From Anisodus tanguticus (lineage: Eukaryota; Streptophyta; Magnoliopsida; Solanales; Solanaceae), in assembly GCA_034509755.1 (NCBI GenBank), contig JAVYJV010000044.1:248001-312000 (forward strand): a stretch of 64,000 nucleotides of DNA. The letters run 5' to 3'. The position numbers were made by a program, and so were the translations under genes. Of the stretch, positions 12,601 to 24,297 are shown one piece after another (positions within the stretch are counted from its first letter, which is position 1; every line of letters begins with the position of its first letter). The notes beneath the pieces are model-generated. The model was given only the letters and a program-made list of their open reading frames with translations. It searched no databases and was not told where the DNA came from.

Positions 12601-13529
12601 ATCTATATTTAAAAACTAAATAGAGTTTCTTTAGATGCTTATGATAAACCTAATATTAATAATGAGTATCAAATTTCTTGGCCACATTATTTAGCTAGTA
12701 AACGTGAATTAATTTATGCTAAAATTGTATTTAATAATTTAGACTATCAAGATATATCAATTGAAAATAAATCGAATTATTCAATTAAAACAAAAAAATC
12801 TTATTTTTCCAAAACAACAGATTCTTTAGATAAAATTTTTAAAGATCAATTGAATGTCATTCAGTATTTAATTGATAACATACCTAATATTGATGGTAAA
12901 AAAGTATTAATTTTTGGTTGGGGTAGTTCTGGTTATACAGCAATAGGATCATTATCAAATGATAAAAAAAATATTTTAAATGGAGCAATTGCTATAGCGC
13001 CAATCACTAATTGGAGATTAATAGGTAATTTTTTAAAAAGCTTCATTGATAAAATTACCATTAAAACTACTTTTTTTTTTTTAAAGACTCAATTACAGCT
13101 GAATACAATTTAGGATTTCCTTTTAAAGCAGAAGACTATGCTATTTTAGAAAAAGAAAATTTAGTTTATAAAAGGTCTTCTTTAAATCATAAAAAATTAT
13201 TATTGATTCATGGTACTGCTGACGGTGAGTTTTTTTTTATTGAGCTTTGAATTGATTTTTTTATAATCATTTTATGACATTAATTTTTTATTTATTTTTT
13301 AGAAATTGTACCAGTACAACAAACAATGCAACTAGTAAAATCATTTATTACAGATTATGAACACAACCAAAATAATTTAATTAATTATCAAGTTCAATTA
13401 TACCCTGATGAAAATCATAAACTGTTTAGTTTCCAACACCATATGTATTTACTAATTGAAAATTTTATAGATCAATTTTTTCCATTACCTCGTCATAATC
13501 CATATTATAATAAATTTCAAAAAACTTAA
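3649..13529 (+). CDS. DPP6/DPP10-like inactive dipeptidyl peptidase, type II membrane protein
   Basis: Fifteen exons join in frame into 935 residues: 3649-3678, 9003-9117, 9175-9273, 9450-9547, 10247-10321, 10459-10511, 10569-10831, 10867-11099, 11176-11580, 11646-12111, 12191-12292, 12363-12465, 12624-13024, 13087-13224, 13303-13529. DPP6 and DPP10 are non-enzymatic S9B relatives that act as auxiliary subunits of Kv4 potassium channels in vertebrates. The start MADILTYDDEELVAA..RNWRGIG leads into one membrane span (about 25-47) ending LLTP, as in DPP6/10. Then come beta-propeller segments (VNWGPNG, YWWSINGQYLLYLSIND, CLTCNF) and an alpha/beta-hydrolase end. The nucleophile elbow reads FGWGSSGY (Gly at about 781) where DPP4 has GWSYGG, while Asp860 (HGTAD) and His899 (DENH) remain. 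Loss of the serine matches the DPP10 pattern. It is longer than human DPP6 (865), mostly through Lys/Asn/Glu-rich inserts. The channel role here is inferred. Confidence 0.92.
3898..4025. repeat. Degenerate AAATAGTTTNACT-type repeat
   Basis: The phrase 'aaatagttt(t)act' and close variants recur about seven times in 130 bp (aactaaatagtttgactg, actaaatagttttacta, aatagtttccctaaat and others). The copies are imperfect and spacing is irregular, so this is an old or loose minisatellite inside the large intron. Confidence 0.5.
7905..8060. repeat. Purine-rich degenerate tandem repeat
   Basis: A run of nearly pure purine plus T units of the form (r)aaatgtttaaaataag, seen at least four times with variation. 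It is low-complexity DNA within the first DPP intron, with no coding potential. Confidence 0.45.
9548..10246 (+). other. Intron 4 of the DPP-like gene (699 bp)
   Basis: GTAAGT donor and TTTAG acceptor. A/T-rich throughout; no exon, RNA or repeat recognised in it. Confidence 0.75.
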
Positions 13530-13566
13530 GAAAAGATTAGCAGTTCAGTAAACATTTTCAAGTTAT

Positions 13567-13572
13567 AATAAA
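13567..13572 (+). terminator. Candidate poly(A) signal for the DPP-like gene
   Basis: AATAAA 38 bp after the stop codon. The convergent UGP2 gene stops 195 bp further on, so the two 3' UTRs lie close together or overlap. Confidence 0.45.
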
Positions 13573-13766
13573 TGAGATTAATAATTTAAAAATAATTTTA
13601 ATTTTTATTTTAATTTAATTTTTAAGCTTGAAATTGGTTTAGATTTTCAAATAAACAATTAAGCTTGATTGGATAAAACTAGTAAAATTCAACTTTATGT
13701 ATATTTATATAAAGTGTTTGATACAAAAAAAAATAAATTAAAAAAGCCAAGAAAACATGATAAAAC

Positions 13767-15345
13767 TTAATGAGATAAAATTCTTAAGTTTCCAGATACA
13801 ATTTTGTTTTCTAAAATTGCTCCTGGTGGTATATCAATTCTTTCTCCATGATTAGCGATTATAATAACAGTACCTAACAACTTAACACTTTTACCAAATG
13901 TAACATCTCCAGAAACTGTAAGATGATCTAAATCTAAAGTATCAGGTATTGAATCAAACCTTGACATAAAATCACGTATTTTTGAAAAGTTTGCATCTCC
14001 TAATTTTACCAATGGTACTGATGGAAAACTACGTTTTGGATTCATTATTAATGAACCATTATTTAAACTATAAAGGTTTGACATAACAAGTAATAAATCT
14101 TGAGTTTTTTTAACAGGCAAAAATCGAGATCTAGGAACATTAATTCCTAAACTGTTTTCAAAACTTTTCATTGCTGCACCAATAGCTGTTTCTAACTGTA
14201 TAATATCGCAACCATAAGACAAATGCTTGTGGTTAACAATAACTTCAATATCTAATTTGTTTTCTTTCAACAATTTATCTATAGCAGATAAACTTATCCA
14301 TAAGTTATTTGTGTTGAAAATTTTGAATTTTTTAATTGATTTGAACTCATCTACATGATCTTTAGGAACTTGTGCTATTTCAAGTAAACGTAATTTACCT
14401 TCATATTGAATTAAAGTACCTCCTTTAACATCAGCATTAGTTTTATCTGTTACTTCCATAACTAATTGAGGTTTAGGGTTAGATGTATTTGGATCTAAAA
14501 GCATGCTTAAAATATTTAAATCTACAGTAGCTCCTAAATTATCAATGTTAGAGATAAATAAGTATTCTCTACCAGTTTCTAAAAAGTTGCTAAGTAAACC
14601 AGATTTAAGGAAACTTGCATAAAAATCTCCATGACCTGGTGGGTACCAAGACTCTGAATCATCATTCAAATCTCTAGCAATAGGCAATAAATTCTCTTTG
14701 TGAATACGTGGATATCTTGATTGTAAGAAGGTGTATATTTTGACTCTACAACCTATTTAAAGAAAATTTGAATTAATAAAAATTTAAACTTAAAATAAAT
14801 TTCTCCAAATAACCTTTGTATTTACGAAGAACTTTTTGTGTATCTTCATCTGTGTTGAATGAATTCATTAAAACTAAAGGAACATCTGTGTCATAAGTTT
14901 TATTCAAATGCTCAATTTGTTGGACTGTTAAATCTAAGAAAGTTAAATCATTGCGCACAGGTATTAATGATTTAGGACCAACACAACCCATAGATGTACC
15001 TAAACCTCCATTTAATTTAACAACTACCAATTTGTTTAACATTTGTTTAATTGAGTTTTTATCTTCTGGTTTAGACAATGAAGAATAATTGATAACTGCA
15101 TTTTCAGGTAAAGGCTCAATATTGTTCCATTCTACAGTATTTGAACCTTTCATAAATTTTTTATATAATTCTTCGAATCCTTTTAATTCATAAGAATAAA
15201 AGGCACGTTCTTCAGAGGAACATGTTCGTAAAAGTTTTTCAAATTCAGCTTCTAATTGGTATTGAGCATCTTTCTTAGTCAATTCTTTAAATTCTGTTGT
15301 AGAAGATATTTTTCTTGTATGACGTTTACAATCTGCAGTTGCCAT
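13767..15345 (-). CDS. UGP2: UTP-glucose-1-phosphate uridylyltransferase
   Basis: Two exons (15345-14814 and 14752-13767) join in frame into 505 residues, close to human UGP2 (508). The enzyme makes UDP-glucose from UTP and glucose-1-phosphate in the cytosol, feeding glycogen, glycoprotein and glycolipid synthesis. The nucleotide-binding loop LNGGLGTSMGCVGPKS sits at about 111-126. Other close matches are LMNSFNTDEDTQKVL, SWYPPGHGDFYASF, YLFISNIDNLGATVDL, VKGGTLIQYEGKLRLLEIAQVP, KFKIFNTNNLWISL and SLGINVPRSRFLPVK. The C-terminal left-handed beta-helix is intact (DLDHLTVSGDVTFGK to GNLRILSH). The intron is 61 bp with a weak donor, GTTATT. An acceptor-like TTATTAAAG lies about 18 bp before the ATG, hinting at a 5' UTR intron or a trans-splice site. 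Confidence 0.97.
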
Positions 15346-16034
15346 TTGAGCAAAGTTGTATTCCTTTAATAAAAAAAAATTATTAATTTTAAATAAAATT
15401 TAATTAGAAAAAAAAAACAAACTTCAATTTATTTATTTAGTAGAAGTTTATTTTGTGAAAGTTCTTTTAATCAAAAGACATATTCTTTTTCAACTTAATT
15501 GTTATTTTTTGACAGATAATTCATTATAAAAAGAACTTTCTTGAGAATTTTAATTAAAAATTTGTTCATCTTTTTTAAAACGAGAAACGAATTTGTAATT
15601 TTGAAAAAAAAAACTTGAAAAAACTTAAAAAAAAATTACGTAAAAGAAAAAAAAATTTCAAATTGTTTTAGAATTTTGAGAATTAATGAAATCTTAAAAA
15701 GAAGTTTTCTTCAAAATAAACAAATAAGTTTTAATTAGAAAAATTTTTTCTGATTCAAAATTTGTACTTGTTTGTTTTTTTTCAAATGTTTGTAAACAAG
15801 GGAAAACTAAAAATCAACTTAATTGTTGATACAGTTTTTAAGTTTTACAACGCAAATTTTTATTTTTTTTTTAATAATAAAAATTCGAATAAGAATTTTT
15901 TTTTTAAAAACCATTCTATACTAAGTTTGAAAAATATTCTGAAATGGTAATGTTCAAAAAAGAATAAATAGATAATTTAAAATTTGTAGATAAATTTAAA
16001 TTACAATTTTGATTAAATTAAAGCAAAAATAAAA
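15346..16034. other. Divergent intergenic region, UGP2 to TSSK-like
   Basis: 690 bp between two genes transcribed away from each other. A 62-codon open frame at 15762-15950 is made almost wholly of Phe, Asn and Lys from A/T runs and looks like chance. No promoter motif is recognisable. Confidence 0.6.
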
Positions 16035-16928
16035 ATGCCAAAAAAAAGAGAAAAAGCTCAAGTAGATGCAAAAACAGAAGCTGTTTTTGTTCGTAAAGGT
16101 TATAAATTAGAAGATAAAATTTCAGCAGGAGCTTTTGGACAAGTTTATACAGCATTAAATTTAAATACAGATAATGAATTATGTGCTGTTAAAGTAATGG
16201 ATTTAGAAAAATGCTCAGATAAATTTAAACAAAAATTTTTACCTCGCGAATTAAGTATTTTAATACAAATTCGTCACCCAAATGTAATTGTAATATTTGA
16301 TATTTTTAGATCAAATAAAAAAATTTATATCTTTATGGAATTCGCATCTAATGGTGATATTGCAGGTTTTTTAAAAGATAATGGACCATTAACTGAGCAA
16401 CAAACTAGAGAATGGTTTGCTCAAATTTGTGATGCTGTATTTTTTATACATGAAAAATTAGGTATTGCTCATCGTGATATGAAAGTTGAAAATGTTTTAT
16501 TTGATAGAAATTGGAATTGCAAATTAACAGATTTTGGTTTTGCAAGAGAATGTTATGATCCTAGAAGTGGAACATTAAAATTATCTGAAACATTTTGTGG
16601 TACAGAACCTTATTATGCACCTGAAATAATTGAAAAAGAACCTTATAATTGTTTTTTAGCAGATGTTTGGGCAACTGGTGTTGTATTATTTGCAATGTTA
16701 AATAACAAATTTCCATTTCATTTTAAAGATTTAAAAGGAATGTTAAGAGAACAATGTTCAAAAGCATATAAATGGAGAATAGATATTGAAAAAGATTTAA
16801 GTAAAGAAGTTAAAGATTTACAAAGTAAAATGTTTGAACCAGATGTTAATAAAAGAATAACAATGGCAGAAGTTATTGAACATCCTTGGATAAAAAAATC
16901 AAAACGAAAACCATTAATACCAAATTAG
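16035..16928 (+). CDS. Testis-specific serine/threonine kinase (TSSK) family protein
   Basis: One uninterrupted frame of 297 residues, nearly all kinase domain, as in TSSKs, which are short and often intronless. Kinase motifs are complete: glycine loop SAGAFGQVY (30-38), Lys53 in AVKV, Glu in FLPREL, catalytic loop HRDMKVEN (146-153), DFGFA (166-170) and activation segment LSETFCGTEPYYAPE (183-197). KFLPREL after the VAIK lysine and the TFCG activation segment point to the TSSK branch of the CAMK group rather than AMPK or MARK. The HRD+M and GTEPYYAPE variants differ from human TSSK1/2 (HKDLKCEN, GSAAYAAPE), so I cannot name a specific orthologue; TSSK4 looks about as close. In animals TSSKs act in sperm development. 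All catalytic residues are present, so it should be active. Confidence 0.88.
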   Translation: MPKKREKAQVDAKTEAVFVRKGYKLEDKISAGAFGQVYTALNLNTDNELCAVKVMDLEKCSDKFKQKFLPRELSILIQIRHPNVIVIFDIFRSNKKIYIFMEFASNGDIAGFLKDNGPLTEQQTREWFAQICDAVFFIHEKLGIAHRDMKVENVLFDRNWNCKLTDFGFARECYDPRSGTLKLSETFCGTEPYYAPEIIEKEPYNCFLADVWATGVVLFAMLNNKFPFHFKDLKGMLREQCSKAYKWRIDIEKDLSKEVKDLQSKMFEPDVNKRITMAEVIEHPWIKKSKRKPLIPN

Positions 16929-16988
16929 TTTAATAATTGTAAAATTATAAAACTTCATTTTAATCATAAAATTTATGAATTTTAATTT

Positions 16989-16994
16989 AATAAA
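16989..16994 (+). terminator. Candidate poly(A) signal for the TSSK-like gene
   Basis: AATAAA 61 bp after the TAG stop, the first such hexamer downstream of the gene. Confidence 0.4.
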
Positions 16995-18857
16995 GTTTTA
17001 AGATAATTTAAATAACTTTATTTACCTTAAAGTGGAATGGATCTGAACTTAATCTTGTATTCATATTTAAAACACTTTAAAATTAAAATTTATTTGAAAT
17101 AATTTTTTAAGTAGTAAAACAATTTTTCAAAACAAAAGAAACAAAACTAATTTAAGTTTTTAGTAATAAAAATTTAAGGTAAAAATATGAGAAAAAAAAA
17201 ATTATTTCACTTGATAAACTTTCTAGATAATAAAATCTTTAAATCTGAATAAATTTGTTTTAATAACTTATATCACAATAATAAAAAAAGATTAGATTCT
17301 ATTAAATTAAAACTTAAATAGCAATTTGAATATATAAAATTTTTCAAATAAAGGAAAAGGTAAAAATTATCTAAAAATATTTGAATTTAAATTTGTTGAC
17401 GATTAATTTGTTAGAAAAAAAAAAACAAAAAAAATTACCTTGTAAATCATTATAAACAAATTTTATCACGTCTAAGAAAAATTAAATACCTTTTCAAAAG
17501 TGAAAATTAGATAGATTTTTTGAAAATTAAAAAAATACAACTTATGCAAAAATATATATGAAACTGAAAATTTTGAGAAATTTTTTTCTTCTTTAAACTT
17601 GCTAAATTAAATCATTTATAATGAAATAAAAATTTTTTTATTGATTTTTATTAGTTTAAATGACGTTTAAAGAAACTTTAGTGGAACTTCTCTTTTTTTT
17701 TTTAAGTATCTGTGTTATTTTAGGTTTAAGCTGCTTTATCAAATTAAATAAAAAAAAATTTTGGTTTTTTTTTTCAATTATAACATTTTACACAATAAAG
17801 AAAATTGTTTCAATATTAATCAACTTTATGCTTAAAATTTCATTATAATTAATTTACAATTAAATTTTAAACAAAAGATAAATATGTATAAAAAATTGAT
17901 TATTTTAAATGAAAAGAAATTTTTTTTTTTTTAATTATCATTACATAAATATGAAGGTCTTTCAGGAGAATTTGTCTTAGATTAAATCAAAGGAAAAAAA
18001 TTTATCTTTTTTTCCTAACAAATCTAAAAAACTAAAAAAGTTCAAATTAATTAATTTTCATCAAAGTTGCCTTGAAAATTTATCACCAGTTTATTTACTA
18101 GAAATTATTTTATTTTTTTTGAATAAAAAGAAATTTCTATGCATACATGTTTTTTAAAATTTAAAATTAACAAAATTACATTTTTTTAGTTTTCAAAAAA
18201 ATAAACTAAATTCTTTAAAACAAAATAATTCTCATTAAAAACAAATTAGTTTATATATTTTATATAAAAACTTACCAAAGATTTTTTATCAAAAAATATA
18301 AAGTTAATTTAATTAACAATAAAATTTTAAATTTGCTAATACAACATTAATAAAAAAAATTGATTAATTTCAATGATAAACGTAAGAATATTTATACAAG
18401 TTGTTTAATTTTATTAAGTTAGAGGGCGTCTGTGTTAGAAATTTTTTTTTTACGATTTCACTATTAAATTTAATACTTTTCCTCATAATTGTCAATTTAA
18501 TTTGTTTTTTTTAATTGATATATTTTAAACTCAAAAAAATAAATAAACTAAATTAAATGTTTGGGAAACAGTTTCAGTTTGAATAGCTTTATAAAATGTC
18601 ATTAAAGTATAATTGTCTGATCAAAAACAATTTAAATAAATGTATAATAGCATTAAAGTTTTTTTCAAGTTATTTAATTATTTTGTAAATTAGAAAAACT
18701 TTAATTAAAAAAAGAGAACTTTTGATAAAAAAAGAATTTTAACTAAAAAATAAAGAGCTTTTAATAAAAAGAAGTAAAGTTAGTAAATAAAAAATTCAAC
18801 TTATTATATGGAAAATTTATTATAATAAATAAAAAATTTTCAATAGTAAATAGAAAA

Positions 18858-18965
18858 ATATAAATAGAGAATAGAAAATATTAAAAAAATTTAAAAAAAA
18901 AAGAAAAGTTTAAAAAAGAAAAGTTTAAAAAAGAAAATTTAAAGAAAAATTTTAAAAAAATAGTT
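18858..18965. repeat. Short A-rich tandem repeat
   Basis: Three or more units like aaaaaagaaaagttt in direct succession, with flanking aaaa/attt variants. Simple low-complexity DNA. Confidence 0.5.
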
Positions 18966-21900
18966 TTTATAAAAAAAAACTAATTAAATTAGAAATTAAA
19001 AAAATTTTAAATTAAAAGATAAATTTTTTATTTTTAAAATTAAATTAATCTTCTTCAAGGATTTTTTTTGTTAAACATAACAAGATTTTAAATTTACTTA
19101 CTAAAAATTATTTATTAATGTGACCAGCTTAATCTAAAAGATTTTCTTTATTGAAAAAATTTATTAAAACAAAACTTATGATTTTACATGTTAATATCTA
19201 ACCTTATGACAAAATAAAATATTTAAATTTTTTTTAAATTTAAATGACATCTATTTTAATAATTTTTAAAGAAAATTTTTTACTTTTTTCTAATTATAAA
19301 ATTAAGTTTTTGTAGAATTTTTAGGTTATTCTCGAATTTTTTTTCTAAGCACAAAATAATATTCATGAATAAAAAGTTAGTTTTCAATTAATTGATTTAT
19401 AATTTTTGCGTTAGTAAAATCAGTAAGATTCTTGCCTCAAAGAAGTAAATGTCTAGACATTTTTTTCTTAATCAAAAATTACTTACGTAAAATCTTAATT
19501 AGAAAGCTTATTTTGTTGCAAATTGAATTCTGGCGGGGTTACAAAATGCAAAACTCAATTAAAAATTAAACAAGATAGAATATATTAAAATAAAACTTGT
19601 GATTGAATCATTTTTTTTCTAAAACCAAACTTAGAGCCAATTCTAAAACTCTAATCCTTTTATACAATTTTTTTTCCTTTGTTTTAAATATCTAGAGGAA
19701 ACATATCAACTTAACAACAACAGCTAATAAAATAGGCTATGGTCAGTATAATAAAATATTTAAATGTGTTTGTTTTGATTACTCGTAAGTAATTATAGTA
19801 TTGCTTCTTAGGACGTTATGGCATTATTTATTTAATAGAGTAAATAAGTGAGGTATGCACTCATCTTAAATAAATTTAAATTAACTTTTTGTTTCATAAA
19901 TATTATTTTGTGTTTAGGAAAAAATTTCTAGATTAACCTAGAATTTCACATTTTTATTAAAAAAACGTCTAATTTTCAACTCATTTCCTTTTTTCACAAT
20001 TTAAATTTTATTTCAAAAACTATAAACTTAATTGGTTAAAAAATATTAAATTAGCTTCTTTCAATTGTTTCAATTGTTAAGAATAATGAAAACTAATTCA
20101 AAAAGAAAAGAAAATTTCAGTTTAAAGAACCAATTAATAAAGTTTTGATAATTTGTTGAGATTAAGCATTTGAATACCTTAAACAGATAATCGTTTAATT
20201 TTTAAAGTGTAATTGTTTCAAATTTAATAAAACCTTTTCATATAACTGATCTAAATTAAAAAAAACTTTCAAGTTAAACTTTTTTTTAAAAAAAGGTAAA
20301 AAGCTTTATAGCTTGTATTTGAGTTTTAAACTTGATAAAACTAAACTGAACTTCTTAATTTTGAAGAGCCATTTTGTTTTTGATTTTTTGAAATTATTTC
20401 ATTCAATTTTTTTTTTATTCAAATAAATTGCTTTTTATAAGCTTTCAATTTAATAGAATAATCGAAATAGTTTGATTAAAAAACTTATTAAAGTTTTTAG
20501 CTCAATTTATATTTGATAATTTTCAACTGTTTAAGTTCTTCAAATTGAAACAAAATATTTAAAGTTATCATTTTAACAAAATAGCTTTTTATTTGGAAAA
20601 TTTTCTCAATTTCTGATTCAATAAAACATTTTTTTTTTCAAATTGTTTTGTAAATAGAAATACGACTATATTTTATAAAAATGAAATTTGATTTGAATTT
20701 TTACAAATTAGTTCATCTAAATTTTTAGGTTTTTCAAATAGCTATAGACCTTGATCATTTCAAATTTGTTTTAATCAATTTGATAAAATAGTTTTCTTTT
20801 ATTTTGTTGAAAAAGTTTTTCACTAAAATTTTTGAACTTAATTTTTGATAGCTTTTGATTTGTTAAATTATAACTTTTAATATCTTTTTATTTTAATTTC
20901 TTTTAAACTTGTTAAAACACTTTTTTTTATTTGTTAAAATGATTTTTTCAGTAATTTTTAATGAAATCCTTTTACTTGATGTATTTAAATCTGCTAAATA
21001 ACTTCTATTAATAAAAAAGAAATTTAAAAAAAAAGTTTTTTTATTATAATTAAAACTAAGATTATTTATAATTAACTTGATAGTCTTTTAATAATTTAAG
21101 TTAAATTAAATTTTTAGTAGCTAAGAGTATAATCTTTTTAAGTTACTAAAAATAAGAGAATATTTAATCAAAAAAAAAAAATCAAAAGAAACCTAAAACA
21201 ACAATAACCAAAAAAATCTTTGAAAATTAAAATAAACTTTTAACAAAAACTAAGATTAACTTTAATCAACAAAAACCAAAACAAGCTATAAACATTTTAA
21301 ATCAAGATACATTTTAATCAACTTAAATTAAGATATTTTTCAAATAAGGAAAGCTAGAATATTTTTCAAGTGAGTAAAACTAAAAAATTGTTATGTAAAT
21401 AAGTTTTTAAAATGACTTAATTTAATAAAATAATGTAATTTTGGTTTTAGTTAATAGCTAATTTCAATTGAATAACTATAATTGAGACCATGTTTTTATA
21501 AAAACAAATTACCTTTACTAAAATTTCTAAAAACATATATATACAAAATTTTTTGATTGTAAAACTTTAAAAATGTGTACAAGTTTTTAAAAAAAGAATT
21601 TTTTTACCTAAAAATCTTTTTACATTCTTCTAATAAAAAAGGTTGCTTAGCATTAAAAAGTATTTTGAGAAAAAAAAATAACAAAACAATAAATTGAATT
21701 TTTTTTTACAAAATAAAACTTTGAGTAAATTAATTAAATTATTTTCGTTATATCTTAACATAAAAAAACTTTTATTTGTGATTTATTCAAAATTTTTAAG
21801 AAAAATTATTTAATGAAAGGTAAATCAATATTTTTAAGTTAAGTTTTGTAGTTTTAAGATTAATTTTAGAAAGAATTAAATTAAGTGTATTTTGATTTAG

Positions 21901-22539
21901 ATTATAATTGTTTTTTTTTAATTTAAAAAATACTTCAAATATCAATTTTAATAAGAATTTAAATGAAGTCAATTGTTGAAATTAGAACATAGAAAATCTG
22001 TTATTAAATAAACATTCATTGATTTTTAAAAAATGAAAATTCTTTTTGAATTTCTTGAACCTGTTTAAATAAATTTTATAGAAATTCAAACACACCTAAA
22101 TTAAATCAATTTCGTCAACAAATTTCGATAAGTTGTTTTTAAGTATAAAAATTAAATCAAGTTTTTTTTAAAGATAAATGAATTCATTCATAACAACTAA
22201 AAAGTCATTAAAATTTTTTTTTTTTTAAATAAACTCATATTGCTTTAATTGTTTTAGTCATCTTTTATTTTAACTCATCTGTATCAAGCTTATTATTCTT
22301 TTGCATGAATATTTACTCATATTTCCCTATTCTATCTACTAATTTACCTTCATTTAAAAAAAAAACATTTGTCTTTTGTTTTTAGACAAAAATTTAATTT
22401 ACTTCAACCTTGATCAATTTTTAAAAAAAAACTAAAAACGACGTTTTTTTTGAATTTGACTCATCTGGTCACTAAATAGTTTTTAAAAAAGTTTAGACTT
22501 AAAAACTTTATATATTTTTCATTTTTATAAGTTTTAATT

Positions 22540-22700
22540 TTAGGGATCTTCTTTTTAACTTTTGACAGATTCTTTATAATTTTAATGAGATGTTCTTTAT
22601 AATTTTTAGGCATATTCTTTTTAATTTCACGGAATATTCTTTATACTTTTTAAATATAAAAAGCATATTTTTAAAGACATGTTCTTTTTATTGAAAAAAA
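22540..22700. repeat. Degenerate TTCTTTATAATTTT repeat
   Basis: About six loosely spaced units of the form (a/g)ttctttataatttt (tcttctttttaactttt, gattctttataatttt, gttctttataattttt, attctttttaatttc, attctttatacttttt, gttctttttatt), roughly every 25-50 bp. The copies have diverged by several bases each. Confidence 0.45.
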
Positions 22701-24297
22701 TTTTAATTCTTTTTATAAAATTAAGAAATGTCTAAAAGATTGAATAAAATGGTTTACTTTTTTGATTTAATGATAAGAAAATGGTTGATCAGGTTTTTAA
22801 AAGATGTTTACCAGTTAATTTGATTTAAAAAAGAAAAAGTTAGATCAGGTCAGTAATTACAAGTCTACAATAAAAAAAGTAAAATCAAATTTAAAAATAA
22901 CCCCGATTATTTGAACTTTAAAATTTTTATTGTTAAAAATTCTTTTAACATAAAAATTTTCAATAAAAGAGTATCTTTACTGAAACTATAAACTTTATTG
23001 TCATCAGCTTTTTTATATAAATTTTTAATTTCTTAATCAAAAAATAAAACTTTGTTATAACCTACCAAAAAAACTGAAATTAATTAGTTTGTGATGAGTT
23101 TAATAAAAAACGTTTTAAATTAAATATTGTTTATTTCAAGAATTGAAAATTAATAGTCTCATTGAAGGTAACTGAATAAATTTTTTTTCCTTTTTTTTGA
23201 AAAAAAATAGTCTTTTTGAATTTAAAAAAAACTCATTAAACTTTCTATTTTAAAACTTTAAAGTTTGTTTTAAACATTTTCAATTAAATTCGTTTTTATT
23301 TATTTTTGATAAAAAAACTTGTCTTTTCCAATTCAAAAGAAACCAGACAAAATATTGACAAAAAATTATTTTGAAATTAATTTATATTCATTCATTTTTG
23401 AAATCGTTCTAAATTTTTATGTTTATTAAATTTTTTACCAAAAAACGATAATAATTCTATTAAAAAACTGTTATAATTACATTGACTAAGTTAATCATTA
23501 ATCATAATTAAATTTCCTAAATTTCTGTTGTAGTGATTTTGATAATTTTTAAATGATAAAACTTTTTTTTCTAATTTTTGAGTTTATTTTTTATCTGTTC
23601 AATTTCATAAAAAAATTTCTTTTTTAGTTTATTTTTGTTAATTTGCAGATATAATTCATCTTTTTGTTTTTATCATAATTCATCTTTTTCTATTTTAAAA
23701 TTTATGATTTTGATTTATATAATCAACTCAAGTAAAAACAAAGTAAATTTTTTCTATAATCAATAAACAACTTTAAATCAAAACAATAAAAATAAATAAA
23801 AAATTGATGAATTGTGAGAAAATTGATAGGAAAATAAGTGCTAATAGAATTATTTTAGATTAGCGAAGCGAATCGATTCTTGTTTGACAAGTAGTCGCTA
23901 GGTCAAAATATAAAAAAAAATAGTAGCAACAGGCAGTGAATTTTTTTTGAAAGGTGGAACTTCAAAAATATTAGTTGTCACAATATACGTGCGAACTTCA
24001 GCTTTTTCAAAGTTACCTTTTAAAAAAAAATTATTACAGAAGTGAAAGCAAAGTTTTTAATCGCCCAACAGGCCATCTTCATTTAGTTGAATTTTAACAA
24101 CCAAATTATTCATTTTTATTTTTTAAACTAAAAACTTTTTTATTTTTTGTTTATCAGATAAAACAATGGTTTATAAAATTTTTTTTTCAGTAAAGTTCAA
24201 TAAGTTTATAAAAAAGTAATCAATTTAAATGAACGATGGTGTAAACAGTGATGAATTTCTTATTTGTTTTAACATCATTTTTAATAATTGAAAAAAA

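Larger units (their letters stand above)
16929..24297. other. Long gene-free stretch
   Basis: 7.4 kb with no exon I can support. AATAAA at 16989-16994 may be the TSSK poly(A) signal. Open frames here, such as 17660-17848, are Phe/Ile/Lys strings from A/T runs. Purine-rich units recur near 18860-18960 and TTCTTT-type units near 22540-22690. A G+C-richer spot lies at 23850-24090, including GCGAAGCGAATCGATTC, but no RNA fold or coding frame stands out. Regulatory DNA for the gene at 24298 probably lies here. Confidence 0.55.

Noticed and set aside
15762..15950. 62-codon plus-strand frame before TSSK
   Set aside because: Phe/Asn/Lys string from A/T runs, no splice logic, no similarity.
19735..19850. 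Possible mini-gene with a 27-bp GTAAGT...TTAG intron
   Set aside because: The phase works and gives about 25 residues, but the peptide is meaningless and the intron shorter than any other here; likely chance.
23850..23910. GCGAAGCGAATCGATTC... as a tRNA or small RNA
   Set aside because: No cloverleaf, no T-loop consensus on either strand, and no paired ends.
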